Below are positions 24,930-33,274 of a stretch of 64,000 nt of DNA, piece by piece. How positions within the stretch are numbered: position 1 is the first letter of the stretch; each line of letters starts with the position of its first letter. The notes below the pieces were generated by a model. The model saw nothing but the letters and a program-made list of their open reading frames with translations. It made no database searches and was not told the DNA's origin. The position numbers and the translations under genes are program-made. Source of the stretch: Oscillospiraceae bacterium (GTDB lineage: Bacteria; Bacillota; Clostridia; Oscillospirales; Ruminococcaceae); contig WQXO01000008.1 of assembly GCA_009784825.1 (NCBI GenBank), positions 56,276 to 120,275 of the forward strand. Direction: 5' to 3'.

Positions 24930-25226
24930 TCAATGGGACAACAGCTTCCCTAACCCTGCGTTTTGCAGCTCCGATTTAACCGCTGTATTTGCGTTGAGGA
25001 CTTCTAAAATCCCACGTTTAGAGGCGGCGTTTTTCAACCCTAACTGAAGCACACTCACTCCGGCATGATTAACACTTTCAACGTCGGTGAAATCAAGCTG
25101 GAGGTTTTTATTAAGCTTCAACGCTCTGAAAATTTCACCCTGTAGCTGCGGACTTGTCATGTCGTCGATTTTCCCTGCGATATACAAGACTAAGCCTTTA
25201 CTGCCCCTGCTTTCTGTAATTTTCAT
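24930..25226 (-). CDS. STAS-domain protein, non-phosphorylatable type
   Basis: 98 residues, one STAS domain (KGLVLYIAGKIDDMTSPQLQGEI; LDFTDVESVNHAGVSVLQLG). In anti-sigma antagonists the second motif reads D-x-S-S-G or I-S-S-A-G, with a phosphorylated Ser; here the two positions are Asn53 and His54. It may be permanently active or serve as a scaffold. No anti-sigma kinase gene adjoins it. Same strand and close behind prs. Confidence 0.8.
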   Translation of the reverse strand: MKITESRGSKGLVLYIAGKIDDMTSPQLQGEIFRALKLNKNLQLDFTDVESVNHAGVSVLQLGLKNAASKRGILEVLNANTAVKSELQNAGLGKLLSH

Positions 25227-25240
25227 AATGCTACCTCTTA

Positions 25241-26194
25241 TTAAACAAATAACGGTGATACCGGTTTGTCTGAATAAATCCTGTCGATTGCCTGTGCGAA
25301 TAACCCCGCTGTGTCAAGCACTTTTATTTTACTGATTAATTTTTCATCGGGAATATTAATCGTGTCAAGCAGAACGATTTCTTTTATATAAGATTCCTGA
25401 ATACGTTCAATCGCCGCTCCCGATAAAACTCCGTGAGTTGCTGAGGCATAAACCTCACTTGCACCGCCGATTTCAACCAACGCCTTTGCCGCATTACATA
25501 ACGTGCCCGCAGTGTCAATCACGTCATCCACAATTACCACCCGCTTGTCCTTTACGTCACCGATGATGTTCATGACCTCGCTGGAATTGGCTCTTTGTCG
25601 GCGTTTGTCAATAATCGCCATACCTGTGCCAATTCTTTGTGCGAAGGTGCGAGCCCTTGTAACCGAGCCAATGTCGGGGGAAACGCATATGAGATTATTC
25701 GTTCCGAACACGTCTCTGAAATATGGGGCGAGGATAGTCACTCCTTGTAAATGGTCAACCGGAATATCGAAAAATCCTTGAATTTGCGGGGAGTGTAAGT
25801 CCATAGTAAGCATACGGTCGGCACCTGCTACGGTGATTAAATCGGCGACAAGTCTTGCGGAAATGGGGTCACGTGCTTTCGCCTTCCTGTCCTGCCTTGC
25901 ATACCCGTAATAGGGGATTACCGCTGTTATTCCGCCTGCACTCGCCCTTTTAAATGCGTCAATCATGACTAACAGTTCCATGAGGTTCTCGTTCACCGGT
26001 GATGAGGTTGACTGGACTACGAACACGTCTGAGCCTCGAATGCTTTCTTTTATATTTATGGCGATTTCCCCGTCAGAAAAGCGGGAAACCTCCGACTCGC
26101 CGAGCGGTAAGCCTAACCCCGACGCAATTCTTTGTGCTAAAGACGGGTTGGCGTTTGCGGTGAAGATTTTAATGTCCTTGCCGTGTAGGTTCAT
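25241..26194 (-). CDS. prs: Ribose-phosphate pyrophosphokinase
   Basis: 317 residues from ATG 26194. Makes PRPP from ribose-5-phosphate and ATP. Seen: SRFSDGEIAINIKESIRG, RQDRKAKARDPISARLVADL, MDLHSPQIQGFF and the PRPP loop VVIVDDVIDTAGT. Odd: the expected ribosome binding site AAAGGAG (26251-26257) lies 56 bases before this ATG, separated by four 7-bp repeats. An in-frame GTG at 26212 lies inside those repeats. Cotranscribed with glmU. Confidence 0.93.
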   Translation of the reverse strand: MNLHGKDIKIFTANANPSLAQRIASGLGLPLGESEVSRFSDGEIAINIKESIRGSDVFVVQSTSSPVNENLMELLVMIDAFKRASAGGITAVIPYYGYARQDRKAKARDPISARLVADLITVAGADRMLTMDLHSPQIQGFFDIPVDHLQGVTILAPYFRDVFGTNNLICVSPDIGSVTRARTFAQRIGTGMAIIDKRRQRANSSEVMNIIGDVKDKRVVIVDDVIDTAGTLCNAAKALVEIGGASEVYASATHGVLSGAAIERIQESYIKEIVLLDTINIPDEKLISKIKVLDTAGLFAQAIDRIYSDKPVSPLFV

Positions 26195-26200
26195 TTTCAA

Positions 26201-26228
26201 TTCACAATTCACAATTCACAATTCACAA
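26201..26228 (-). repeat. Heptanucleotide tandem repeat in prs leader
   Basis: Four perfect copies of TTCACAA (TTGTGAA on the coding strand) between a Shine-Dalgarno-like AAAGGAG and the prs start codon. Seven is not a multiple of three, so copy-number change alters spacing and which upstream starts are in frame. Confidence 0.85.
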
Positions 26229-26272
26229 TTGAACCGATTTTATGAATTTTCTCCTTTTATTAATTTATTCTC

Positions 26273-27652
26273 TTAATCTGATGTTTTCTTTTTTCTTAAA
26301 TAATTCTTTTGCCAGTTTTCTTTGATTGCCATTTCACCCCGTTCAATGGCAAGACTGCCGGGGGGAACGTCCTTCGTAATAGTTGAGCCTGCCGCAGTTG
26401 CCGCATCTGCACCGACAGTTACAGGGGCGATTAGGTTAGTGTTGCACCCGATGAACGCATTATCGCCTACCACGGTACGGTATTTTTTAACCCCGTCGAA
26501 GTTTGCGGTAACACACCCGCACCCGAAGTTTACGCCCTTGCCCACGTCGGAATCACCGATATAGGTTAAATGGGCAATTGCGGTATGTTCGTCGATTATC
26601 GAATTCTTGACCTCTACAAAGTCGCCGATTTTTACGTCTTTTTTCAATATAGTCTTAGGGCGGATATGCACGAACGGCCCCGCCGTCACGTTATCCTCGA
26701 TAATTGAGTCATAGGCTTGAACATTATTAAGTGATACGTGTTTGCCGATTTTGCAATTCTCGATAACTGCGTTCGGCCCGATTTCGCAACCTTTCCCGAT
26801 AACCGTGTCGCCTTTGATAATCGTGTTAGGCATAATCAAGGTGTCTTTTTCGATTATTACATTTCGCCCGATTATCGAGCTTTCGCCGATTATGTCTACG
26901 CCATTATCTAAATGCTCGTCGATGATTAAACCTGCCGCAATTTTATTAAGGCGGCGCAAGCCCTTTCGGTCATTCGCCCCGAGCGTAACACTGCTGTTTG
27001 CAGTTTTGTAAGCACCTGCAAAGTCACTCAAAAGTTCAACCGTGTCAGTGAGATAATACTCGCCGCTTTCGTTTTCGGTGGTTAGCTTAGGTAATGATTT
27101 CAACAATTGCTCTACATCGAACCAATATGCACCCGAGTTGACCTCGGTGATTTCCCGCTGTTTATTAGTACAGTCTTTTTCTTCGACAATGCCTATGACC
27201 TTGTCACCCCGCCCTCTGAGAATTCTGCCGTAGCCCGTGGGGTTTTCTACGTCTGCTGTAATTATAGTCACCGAGTTGCTCTGGGATTTATGAAGCTCGT
27301 ATGCATTATTTATAGTTTCACTGTCCATGAACGGTGCGTCCCCGCATAGTATGAGAACATCTCCCCCACGTTCCTTGAGCAGCTTTTCCGCTTGCATAAC
27401 CGCATGACCCGTTCCTTTACGCTCGGCTTGCAGAAAGGTTTTACAGTCTTTATATTTAGTCAGCCGTTTTTCTATCATTTCGGCGTTGTTCCCGATAATG
27501 ACACCTATGTTTTTTATTCCGGAGGAAATTGCACTGTCAAGCACCCATGCTAACATAGGCTCGAACGCCACCTCCATAAGGACCTTCGGCTTCTCCGATT
27601 TCATTCGCTTACCGTCACCTGCGGCAAGAATTATACACGTTTTTTTCGGCAT
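26273..27652 (-). CDS. glmU: Bifunctional GlcNAc-1-P uridyltransferase/GlcN-1-P acetyltransferase
   Basis: 459 residues. N-terminal pyrophosphorylase domain (LAAGDGKRMKSEKPKVLMEV, GTGHAVMQAE, CGDAPFMDSE, VEEKDCTNKQREITEVNSG) and C-terminal left-handed beta-helix acetyltransferase (hexapeptide repeats from about 250; HIRPKTILKKDVKIGDFVEVKN; GCGCVTANFDG). Makes UDP-GlcNAc for cell wall. Overlaps the methyltransferase by 22 bases; followed by prs, a frequent order in Bacillota. Confidence 0.96.
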   Translation of the reverse strand: MPKKTCIILAAGDGKRMKSEKPKVLMEVAFEPMLAWVLDSAISSGIKNIGVIIGNNAEMIEKRLTKYKDCKTFLQAERKGTGHAVMQAEKLLKERGGDVLILCGDAPFMDSETINNAYELHKSQSNSVTIITADVENPTGYGRILRGRGDKVIGIVEEKDCTNKQREITEVNSGAYWFDVEQLLKSLPKLTTENESGEYYLTDTVELLSDFAGAYKTANSSVTLGANDRKGLRRLNKIAAGLIIDEHLDNGVDIIGESSIIGRNVIIEKDTLIMPNTIIKGDTVIGKGCEIGPNAVIENCKIGKHVSLNNVQAYDSIIEDNVTAGPFVHIRPKTILKKDVKIGDFVEVKNSIIDEHTAIAHLTYIGDSDVGKGVNFGCGCVTANFDGVKKYRTVVGDNAFIGCNTNLIAPVTVGADAATAAGSTITKDVPPGSLAIERGEMAIKENWQKNYLRKKKTSD

Positions 27653-28341
27653 ACAAACACCACCCTCTCATTATCCTCTTCTGTTATATTAATTATTTCA
27701 AATCCCGATTTTTCGCACAGCTTTCGTATAACATCGGTTTCATAAGCACGTTCACGGATTTCCTCGGTGAAGCGTTCGTATAAACCGTCTTGACCCTCCA
27801 TGAATATTTCGAGTGTTATATCGACTATGCCGTTGCCCTGATAATCGTTTTGCCATATGCAATAAACATTATCGGACTGCTTAATATATATATTATCGGC
27901 TAAGATTGTTTCATGCTTATAAATCGTGTTCATGTCAAAAACAAACACGCCTCCCGGATTCATAAACAATGAAACTCGCTCCAATGTTTTTTGAACCTCG
28001 GTTTCGTCGGTTAGGTGGTTAAGACTGTCCATGACACATAAACAAGCGTCAATCGTTCCGTAAAGGTCAAGCTCGGTCATGCTTTGGCAGATATACGTGA
28101 CCTTGTCATGCCGCTTTGCCGTGCTTAACATTTCTTGTGAAATGTCTACACCGATAACATCACGGTTCTTTTGAGCCATGAGAACCGACAAGCTCCCTGT
28201 GCCGCACGCCAAATCCAATAATATTCCGCCGGTTATCCCGTTTTCGGTAATCAGCGAATTATACCGCTGAGCCATTGCCGCATAGTCAACGTCACTCATC
28301 AGCGTGTCATATACCCTCGCGAATTCAACGTAACCGCTCAT
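27631..28341 (-). CDS. Class I SAM-dependent methyltransferase
   Basis: 236 residues. SAM-binding motif LLDLACGTGSLSVLMA with IGVDISQEML following (about 40-70), and GVFVFDMNT as post-motif. N-terminus YVEFARVYDTLMSDVDY is typical of a small methyltransferase family often next to yerC or iojap-like genes. Substrate unknown. Overlaps yerC by four bases and glmU by 22. Confidence 0.88.
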   Translation of the reverse strand: MSGYVEFARVYDTLMSDVDYAAMAQRYNSLITENGITGGILLDLACGTGSLSVLMAQKNRDVIGVDISQEMLSTAKRHDKVTYICQSMTELDLYGTIDACLCVMDSLNHLTDETEVQKTLERVSLFMNPGGVFVFDMNTIYKHETILADNIYIKQSDNVYCIWQNDYQGNGIVDITLEIFMEGQDGLYERFTEEIRERAYETDVIRKLCEKSGFEIINITEEDNERVVFVCRKKRV

Positions 28342-28634
28342 TTATTGTCCTTTAACCGGTTGAATATAATTGCATAACCGTCATTCCCGAATTGTAACGA
28401 CCGATTGACACGGCTGATTGTCGCCGTGCTTGCCCCCGTCATCTCAACTATATCGTTGTAGACGTGTTTTTCGTTAAGCAGCTTTGCCACGTATAGTCTT
28501 TGTGAAATGGACTTCAATTCCTGAACTGTGCATAAATCCTCGAAAAAAGCATAACACTCTTTCTCGTTTTTAAGCTGCAGTATCGCCTTAAACAAATAAT
28601 CGGTGTTGTTGTCTTTTAGTTTTTTATTCATCAT
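28338..28634 (-). CDS. YerC/YecD-type TrpR-like regulator
   Basis: 98 residues, helical. Matches the TrpR-related YerC family: KNEKECYAFFEDLCTVQELKSISQRLYVAKLL, then the helix-turn-helix ..YNDIVEMTGASTATISRVNRSL. Ligand unknown. First gene of the operon leading to glmU and prs. Confidence 0.92.
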   Translation of the reverse strand: MMNKKLKDNNTDYLFKAILQLKNEKECYAFFEDLCTVQELKSISQRLYVAKLLNEKHVYNDIVEMTGASTATISRVNRSLQFGNDGYAIIFNRLKDNK

Positions 28635-28655
28635 GTCTACTCCTTATTCGATTTT

Positions 28656-28684
28656 ATTTTAACACAATAAAGCGGAAAAGTCAA
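28656..28684 (-). promoter_or_regulatory. yerC operon promoter
   Basis: TTGACT (28679-28684), 17-bp spacer, TAAAAT (28656-28661), minus strand. Back to back with the promoter at 28688. Confidence 0.75.
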
Positions 28685-28687
28685 TAG

Positions 28688-28716
28688 TTGACAAAATAAC
28701 AATTTTATATTATAAT
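28688..28716 (+). promoter_or_regulatory. SGNH-gat operon promoter
   Basis: Perfect consensus TTGACA (28688-28693), 17-bp spacer, TATAAT (28711-28716). Only three bases separate its -35 from the -35 of the yerC promoter. Confidence 0.85.
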
Positions 28717-28750
28717 ATTCTCTATGAATTTATAAAAGGTGGTGAAACGG

Positions 28751-29644
28751 GTGCAAAATGACAGGAACGGTAAATCGTTGACGCCTGCCGTGATTGTGCT
28801 GAGTCTTTTGATTGTGGGTGTAATCGCATTAATCATTGTGCTTGTTTATTCTTATTTCACCTCAGAGCCTCAACCCGCCTCGGTGACAACGAGTACCACA
28901 CCTCAGACAGCTGTTTCGGAGCCTACTGCTTCTCCTCCCGAAACCACACAGGCGGCGATTGTTGTTCCGGATATGACTAAGGCTTCATCCGGTGAGCCTG
29001 CTACAGAACCTGACACTACCACCGCTACTACTCCCGCTGTGACTGTTTCAATCGATACTACTGTTGAAATAACTACTGCAACCGTTCCCGATACGTTCAG
29101 TGACAGCTTTTTCGAGAATACTCTGTTTATCGGTGACTCGATTATGACCGGGATTTACCTGTATAACCTCATTCCTGTAAAAAATGTATTTGCGGAAATC
29201 GGGTTAGCCCCGTCTACCGCGTTGACTGCGACGATTAACGGTAATACGCTTATTCCAAAATCGAGCGGCTTTGACCGTGCTGTGATTATGCTCGGTGCTA
29301 ACGGGATTAATGCAACTAACAGCGATGACTTGGTTGAAAGCATGAAAGTGTTAATCAACCGCCTTAAAGCGGAAAATCCGGGAATGGAGATTGTGGTTCT
29401 CACGGTTACGCCAATTGGTGCTGTGTCGAGTTATCCGCATATCACAAAGGTTATGCTCGATGAATATAACACCAAATTAACCACTGCCGCCCGTGAAAAC
29501 GGATTTATCTTAATCGACAGCGGTGCTGTGTTAAAAAACTCTGACGGGTATTTGGCTTCGGAATATAATGCGGGTGACGGTCTGCATATTAATTCCCAAG
29601 CTTATAAGGCGATATTAGCATATGTTCAGAAAGAATTGGAATAG
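28751..29644 (+). CDS. Membrane-anchored SGNH/GDSL hydrolase
   Basis: 297 residues. One N-terminal membrane helix (about 12-36), a Thr/Pro/Ser-rich stalk (about 40-115), then an SGNH esterase domain: nucleophile Ser in FIGDSIMTG, the GANGIN block, and GDGLHINSQAY with the catalytic Asp/His. Likely deacylates cell-wall polymer or glycans outside the cell. Starts at GTG 28751, six bases after GGTGGTG; GTG codons at 28739 and 28742 would leave no room for it. First gene of the run into gatCAB. Confidence 0.85.
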   Translation: MQNDRNGKSLTPAVIVLSLLIVGVIALIIVLVYSYFTSEPQPASVTTSTTPQTAVSEPTASPPETTQAAIVVPDMTKASSGEPATEPDTTTATTPAVTVSIDTTVEITTATVPDTFSDSFFENTLFIGDSIMTGIYLYNLIPVKNVFAEIGLAPSTALTATINGNTLIPKSSGFDRAVIMLGANGINATNSDDLVESMKVLINRLKAENPGMEIVVLTVTPIGAVSSYPHITKVMLDEYNTKLTTAARENGFILIDSGAVLKNSDGYLASEYNAGDGLHINSQAYKAILAYVQKELE

Positions 29645-29668
29645 GAACAAACAGAAAGGATTACGAAA

Positions 29669-30193
29669 ATGAAGAAGCTCACAGCAATATTACTCGCAGT
29701 TATATGTTTATCGACATTAACTGCTTGTAAAACTGATAATCCGCCCGTGTCTGACACGAATGCGACAACAAGCGGGATTACAGAATCATCGTCCCCCATT
29801 GAAAATAACATCAGTGTTTCTGCCATAACTGCCGAAATCATCGAAAAAGGCGAGTTCCCCGAAATGATGGAGCAGTTCATTGATACTATAGAGGGTCTTT
29901 ATTTTGGGATTGACATAGATAATGTGGTTGAGGCTTCGCTATATATGAACCCTGCAAGTATCTTCTCAGATGAAATTATAATTATAAAAATGAGTTCATC
30001 GGCAAAAGCTAATGAAACCAAGGCTGTTTTCGAGGAGCGAGTTCAAGGAAGAATTAAGCATTGGGAAAAGTATTTACCCTCACAATTATACAAGGTTGAG
30101 GAAGCGATTATAAAAGTTAAAGGCGAGTATATTGCGTTATTCATTTGTGATGACAGCGATGGAGCATTGAAGATTTTCGAGGAGAATGTATGA
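29669..30193 (+). CDS. DUF4358 lipoprotein
   Basis: 174 residues. Signal peptide with lipobox LTAC (Cys20), Ser/Thr-rich linker, then a DUF4358-like domain (FPEMMEQFIDTIEGLYFGIDIDNVVEASLYM, SDEIIIIKMSS). Function unknown; such genes are common in gut Clostridia. Overlaps gatC by four bases, an odd but clear link between a surface lipoprotein and tRNA charging genes. Confidence 0.8.
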   Translation: MKKLTAILLAVICLSTLTACKTDNPPVSDTNATTSGITESSSPIENNISVSAITAEIIEKGEFPEMMEQFIDTIEGLYFGIDIDNVVEASLYMNPASIFSDEIIIIKMSSSAKANETKAVFEERVQGRIKHWEKYLPSQLYKVEEAIIKVKGEYIALFICDDSDGALKIFEENV

Positions 30194-30477
30194 GCAGAAT
30201 AGATAAGCAAATGTTTGATAAGTTAAGTGAGTTATCGAAAATCGATTTCACCGGAGCGGAGGAAACGGCTTTGACAGGTGAATTAGACGATATAATAGAA
30301 TTTATCGGGAAAGTTAAGGAATTCTCGGGTGAATATGATGATATGAGGGACGGTAACTCTGTCGGTTTTTCCGATTTGCGGGATGACGTAAGAATTACCA
30401 CTGCTACGCCCGAACAATTATTATCGAATACCGTTTGCGAAAACGACTGCTATGTAATCCCTAAGGTGGTGGACTGA
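30190..30477 (+). CDS. gatC: Asp/Glu-tRNA amidotransferase subunit C
   Basis: 95 residues; wraps GatA and GatB in the tRNA-dependent amidotransferase. Typical start (IDKQMFDKLSELSKIDFTGAEE) and the conserved FSDLRDD near the end. Overlaps the DUF4358 gene by four bases and gatA by one. Confidence 0.92.
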   Translation: MSRIDKQMFDKLSELSKIDFTGAEETALTGELDDIIEFIGKVKEFSGEYDDMRDGNSVGFSDLRDDVRITTATPEQLLSNTVCENDCYVIPKVVD

Positions 30478-31853
30478 TGAAGAAATCGCTTAAACAATTA
30501 CGGCACCTGCTCGACTCTAAACAAGTCAGTGCGGTTGAGCTGACACAGGAATGTTTGAAAAGAATTAACGATAATCCTAACTCAAATGCATATATCACGG
30601 TTACTGAAGACGAAGCGTTAAGCAACGCAAAAGCGGCACAGGAAATCATCGATTCCGGTGAGGCTAAGCCGTTGACGGGGATTCCTGCCGCTGTTAAAGA
30701 CAACATCTGCACCTCGGGAATTAAAACCACCTGCGGTTCTAAAATGTTGGAGGAGTTTACGCCGTTTTATGACGCAAGGGTGATAACTCAACTGAAAAAG
30801 CAAAACTATGTTCTCCTCGGAAAGACTAATATGGACGAGTTTGCGATGGGCAATTCCAACAGGACGTCTTATTTCGGGAGTGTTCCTAATCCGCATGACG
30901 GGGAGCGTGTGGCGGGTGGTTCAAGCGGGGGGAGTGCTTCTGCGGTGGTTTCGGGGGCGTGTGCTTATGCACTTGGTACTGATACACGGGGTTCGATTAG
31001 GCAGCCTGCCGCTCACTGCGGGATTACGGGGCTTAAACCTACCTATGACCTTATTTCACGGCAAGGAGTTGCGGCGTTCTCCGGCTCGCTTGATACTGTT
31101 GGGTTTCTCACAAATTCTGCTGAGGATTGTGCCTTTCTTATATCGGCGTTAGCCTATGTATGCGGGACGATGTGGGACGCTTTATCTGATATGAAGGGTA
31201 TAAAAATCGCAGTTGTTAAAGAATTTTTCCCCGATGATTTGGACAGTTCGGTAAAACAGGCAGTTATGAACACGGTTACAGAATTAGAAAAAGCGGGTGC
31301 GGTTGTTGTTGAAACGTCCGTGCCGACTTTAGAATACGCTGCCGCCGCCAGCTTTGTCATTTCATCAGCAGAGGGAGTTACCGCAATGTCGCGATATGAC
31401 GGGGTCAAGTATGGGTTGCGGGGTGAGGGGTATACCTATGACGAGCAAATCCGTGACAGCAGAACCCGTGGGTTCGGCATGGAGGTGAAACGGCGGCTTA
31501 TGCTGGGGAATTATACCTTGATAGGTGAGAATTATAATGAGTTTTTCAGAAAGTCCCTCGCAATAAAACAACAGCTTTGTCGGGAGTTTGATGAAGTGTT
31601 AGATAATGCTGATGTGATTATATCACCGACTACCGCTTCGACGGCGTTTAAAACAGATGAGGTGATTAATCCTGCGAAGCTGTACTCGTCGGCGATGTAT
31701 TCCGTGCCTGCGAATATGACGGGGTTGCCGTGTGTGTCGTCGCCGTGTAACAAGGCGGGTATGCCTGTGGGAGTTTCTGTGACGGGGAGAAAGTTCGACG
31801 AGTTGAGAATTTTACAAATCGCTGACTATATAGAAAAGGCGGTGAGTGTATGA
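30477..31853 (+). CDS. gatA: Asp/Glu-tRNA amidotransferase subunit A
   Basis: 458 residues, amidase-signature glutaminase supplying ammonia. Ser-cisSer-Lys triad: Lys74 in AAVKDN, the Gly/Ser loop GGSSGGSASAV near 149, and the nucleophile Ser in GTDTRGSIRQPAA near 173. Overlaps gatB by four bases. Confidence 0.96.
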   Translation: MKKSLKQLRHLLDSKQVSAVELTQECLKRINDNPNSNAYITVTEDEALSNAKAAQEIIDSGEAKPLTGIPAAVKDNICTSGIKTTCGSKMLEEFTPFYDARVITQLKKQNYVLLGKTNMDEFAMGNSNRTSYFGSVPNPHDGERVAGGSSGGSASAVVSGACAYALGTDTRGSIRQPAAHCGITGLKPTYDLISRQGVAAFSGSLDTVGFLTNSAEDCAFLISALAYVCGTMWDALSDMKGIKIAVVKEFFPDDLDSSVKQAVMNTVTELEKAGAVVVETSVPTLEYAAAASFVISSAEGVTAMSRYDGVKYGLRGEGYTYDEQIRDSRTRGFGMEVKRRLMLGNYTLIGENYNEFFRKSLAIKQQLCREFDEVLDNADVIISPTTASTAFKTDEVINPAKLYSSAMYSVPANMTGLPCVSSPCNKAGMPVGVSVTGRKFDELRILQIADYIEKAVSV

Positions 31854-33274
31854 AATTTTACCCCACTATCGGGTTAGAAACCCATGCCGAGTTAATGACC
31901 GAGTCGAAGCTTTTCTGCGGTTGCCCTAACGAGTTCGGCGGCAGTGAGAATAACCACTGCTGTATCGGTTGTTCCGGATTCCCCGGGGCGTTACCCGAGT
32001 TGAACAAAAAGGCATTAGAATTGATAATCCGTGCAGGGTTCGCTTTGGATTGCGAGATTTCCCGCTTTACAAAATGGGAGCGGAAGAATTATTTTTACCC
32101 GGATTTACCCGCCGCATATCAGACTTCACAAATGGAACGCCCTGTTTGTGTGGGCGGGGGTTTGGAGATTAATATAAACGGCGAGAATAAATTCAAACGG
32201 CTTAATCGAATTCATTTAGAAGAGGACGCAGGTAAGCTGACCCATGAGGGGAACAAAAGCTATGCAGATTATAACAGAACCGGTGTACCCTTGATTGAGA
32301 TAGTTACCGAGCCGGATTTCCACTCTTCCGAGGAGGTTGTCGCTTATGTGGAAAAGCTACGCAGGATTTTACAGTTCGCAGACATATGTGACGGGAAAAT
32401 GGAGCAGGGCAGCTTGCGGTGTGATGTGAATATTTCACTTGCCCCCGAGAATTCTGATAAATTAGGGACACGCACCGAAATAAAAAACCTCAACTCCATT
32501 AAAGCAATCGGGCGGGCTGTTGAGGCGGAAATAACCCGTCAGACGGAAATCCTCGAAAGTGGCGGGAAAATAGTCCAGCAGACACTTAAGTATAACGATT
32601 TGACGGGTGAGATTACCCCTATGCGTGAAAAGGCGGACGCTTTTGATTATCGGTATATGATTGACCCGGATATTAAACCTGTTGTGTTGACTGAAGAGGA
32701 ATTAGACGAGTTCCGCTCACGTTTGCCGGAATTGCCCCAAGCACGTTTTGAAAGGTATAAAAGCTACGGCATTTCTGAAAATGATGTTAAGACCTTGTTG
32801 TCGGAAAAAGTCATCAGTGATTTTTTTGATAATGCTGTGAAAACTTATGACAGTCCGAAGTCCATAGCTAATTTTATAGTAGTCGAGCTGCTTGGTCGGG
32901 TTAATCGGGGGGAAGCCGATATGGAGAAGCTGCCGTTTTCTGCGAGTGATTTCGCTGAGTTACAGAAATACGTTGACGAGGGAAAGGTTAATCGGGATAT
33001 AAGAAAAGATATTCTGCGTGATATGCTCGAAACGGGGAAAACTGCTGTTCAGATATGTGACGAGAAAAATCTGTGGATTAAAGAGGATACCGGGGCAGTT
33101 GAGGCGGTAATCGACAAAATCTTAGCCGCCAATCCTAAGGCAGTCGAACAGTATCGCAATGGTGAAGTGAAGGTGTTCGGGTTTTTGATGGGGCAGGCGA
33201 GTAAGGAATTAAAGGGGTCAGCCGCACCCGCAACAGTGAAAAATATATTAGAGGGAAAATTGAAAAATGCTTAG
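31850..33274 (+). CDS. gatB: Asp/Glu-tRNA amidotransferase subunit B
   Basis: 474 residues. GatB kinase-like core (PTIGLETHAELMTESKLFC, GCPG-like GCSGFPGALP with zinc Cys residues, EEDAGKLTHEG) and a C-terminal YqeY-like tRNA-binding tail (from about 400). With GatC and GatA, turns Asp-tRNAAsn and/or Glu-tRNAGln into amidated forms. Overlaps aspS by eight bases. Confidence 0.96.
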   Translation: MKFYPTIGLETHAELMTESKLFCGCPNEFGGSENNHCCIGCSGFPGALPELNKKALELIIRAGFALDCEISRFTKWERKNYFYPDLPAAYQTSQMERPVCVGGGLEININGENKFKRLNRIHLEEDAGKLTHEGNKSYADYNRTGVPLIEIVTEPDFHSSEEVVAYVEKLRRILQFADICDGKMEQGSLRCDVNISLAPENSDKLGTRTEIKNLNSIKAIGRAVEAEITRQTEILESGGKIVQQTLKYNDLTGEITPMREKADAFDYRYMIDPDIKPVVLTEEELDEFRSRLPELPQARFERYKSYGISENDVKTLLSEKVISDFFDNAVKTYDSPKSIANFIVVELLGRVNRGEADMEKLPFSASDFAELQKYVDEGKVNRDIRKDILRDMLETGKTAVQICDEKNLWIKEDTGAVEAVIDKILAANPKAVEQYRNGEVKVFGFLMGQASKELKGSAAPATVKNILEGKLKNA

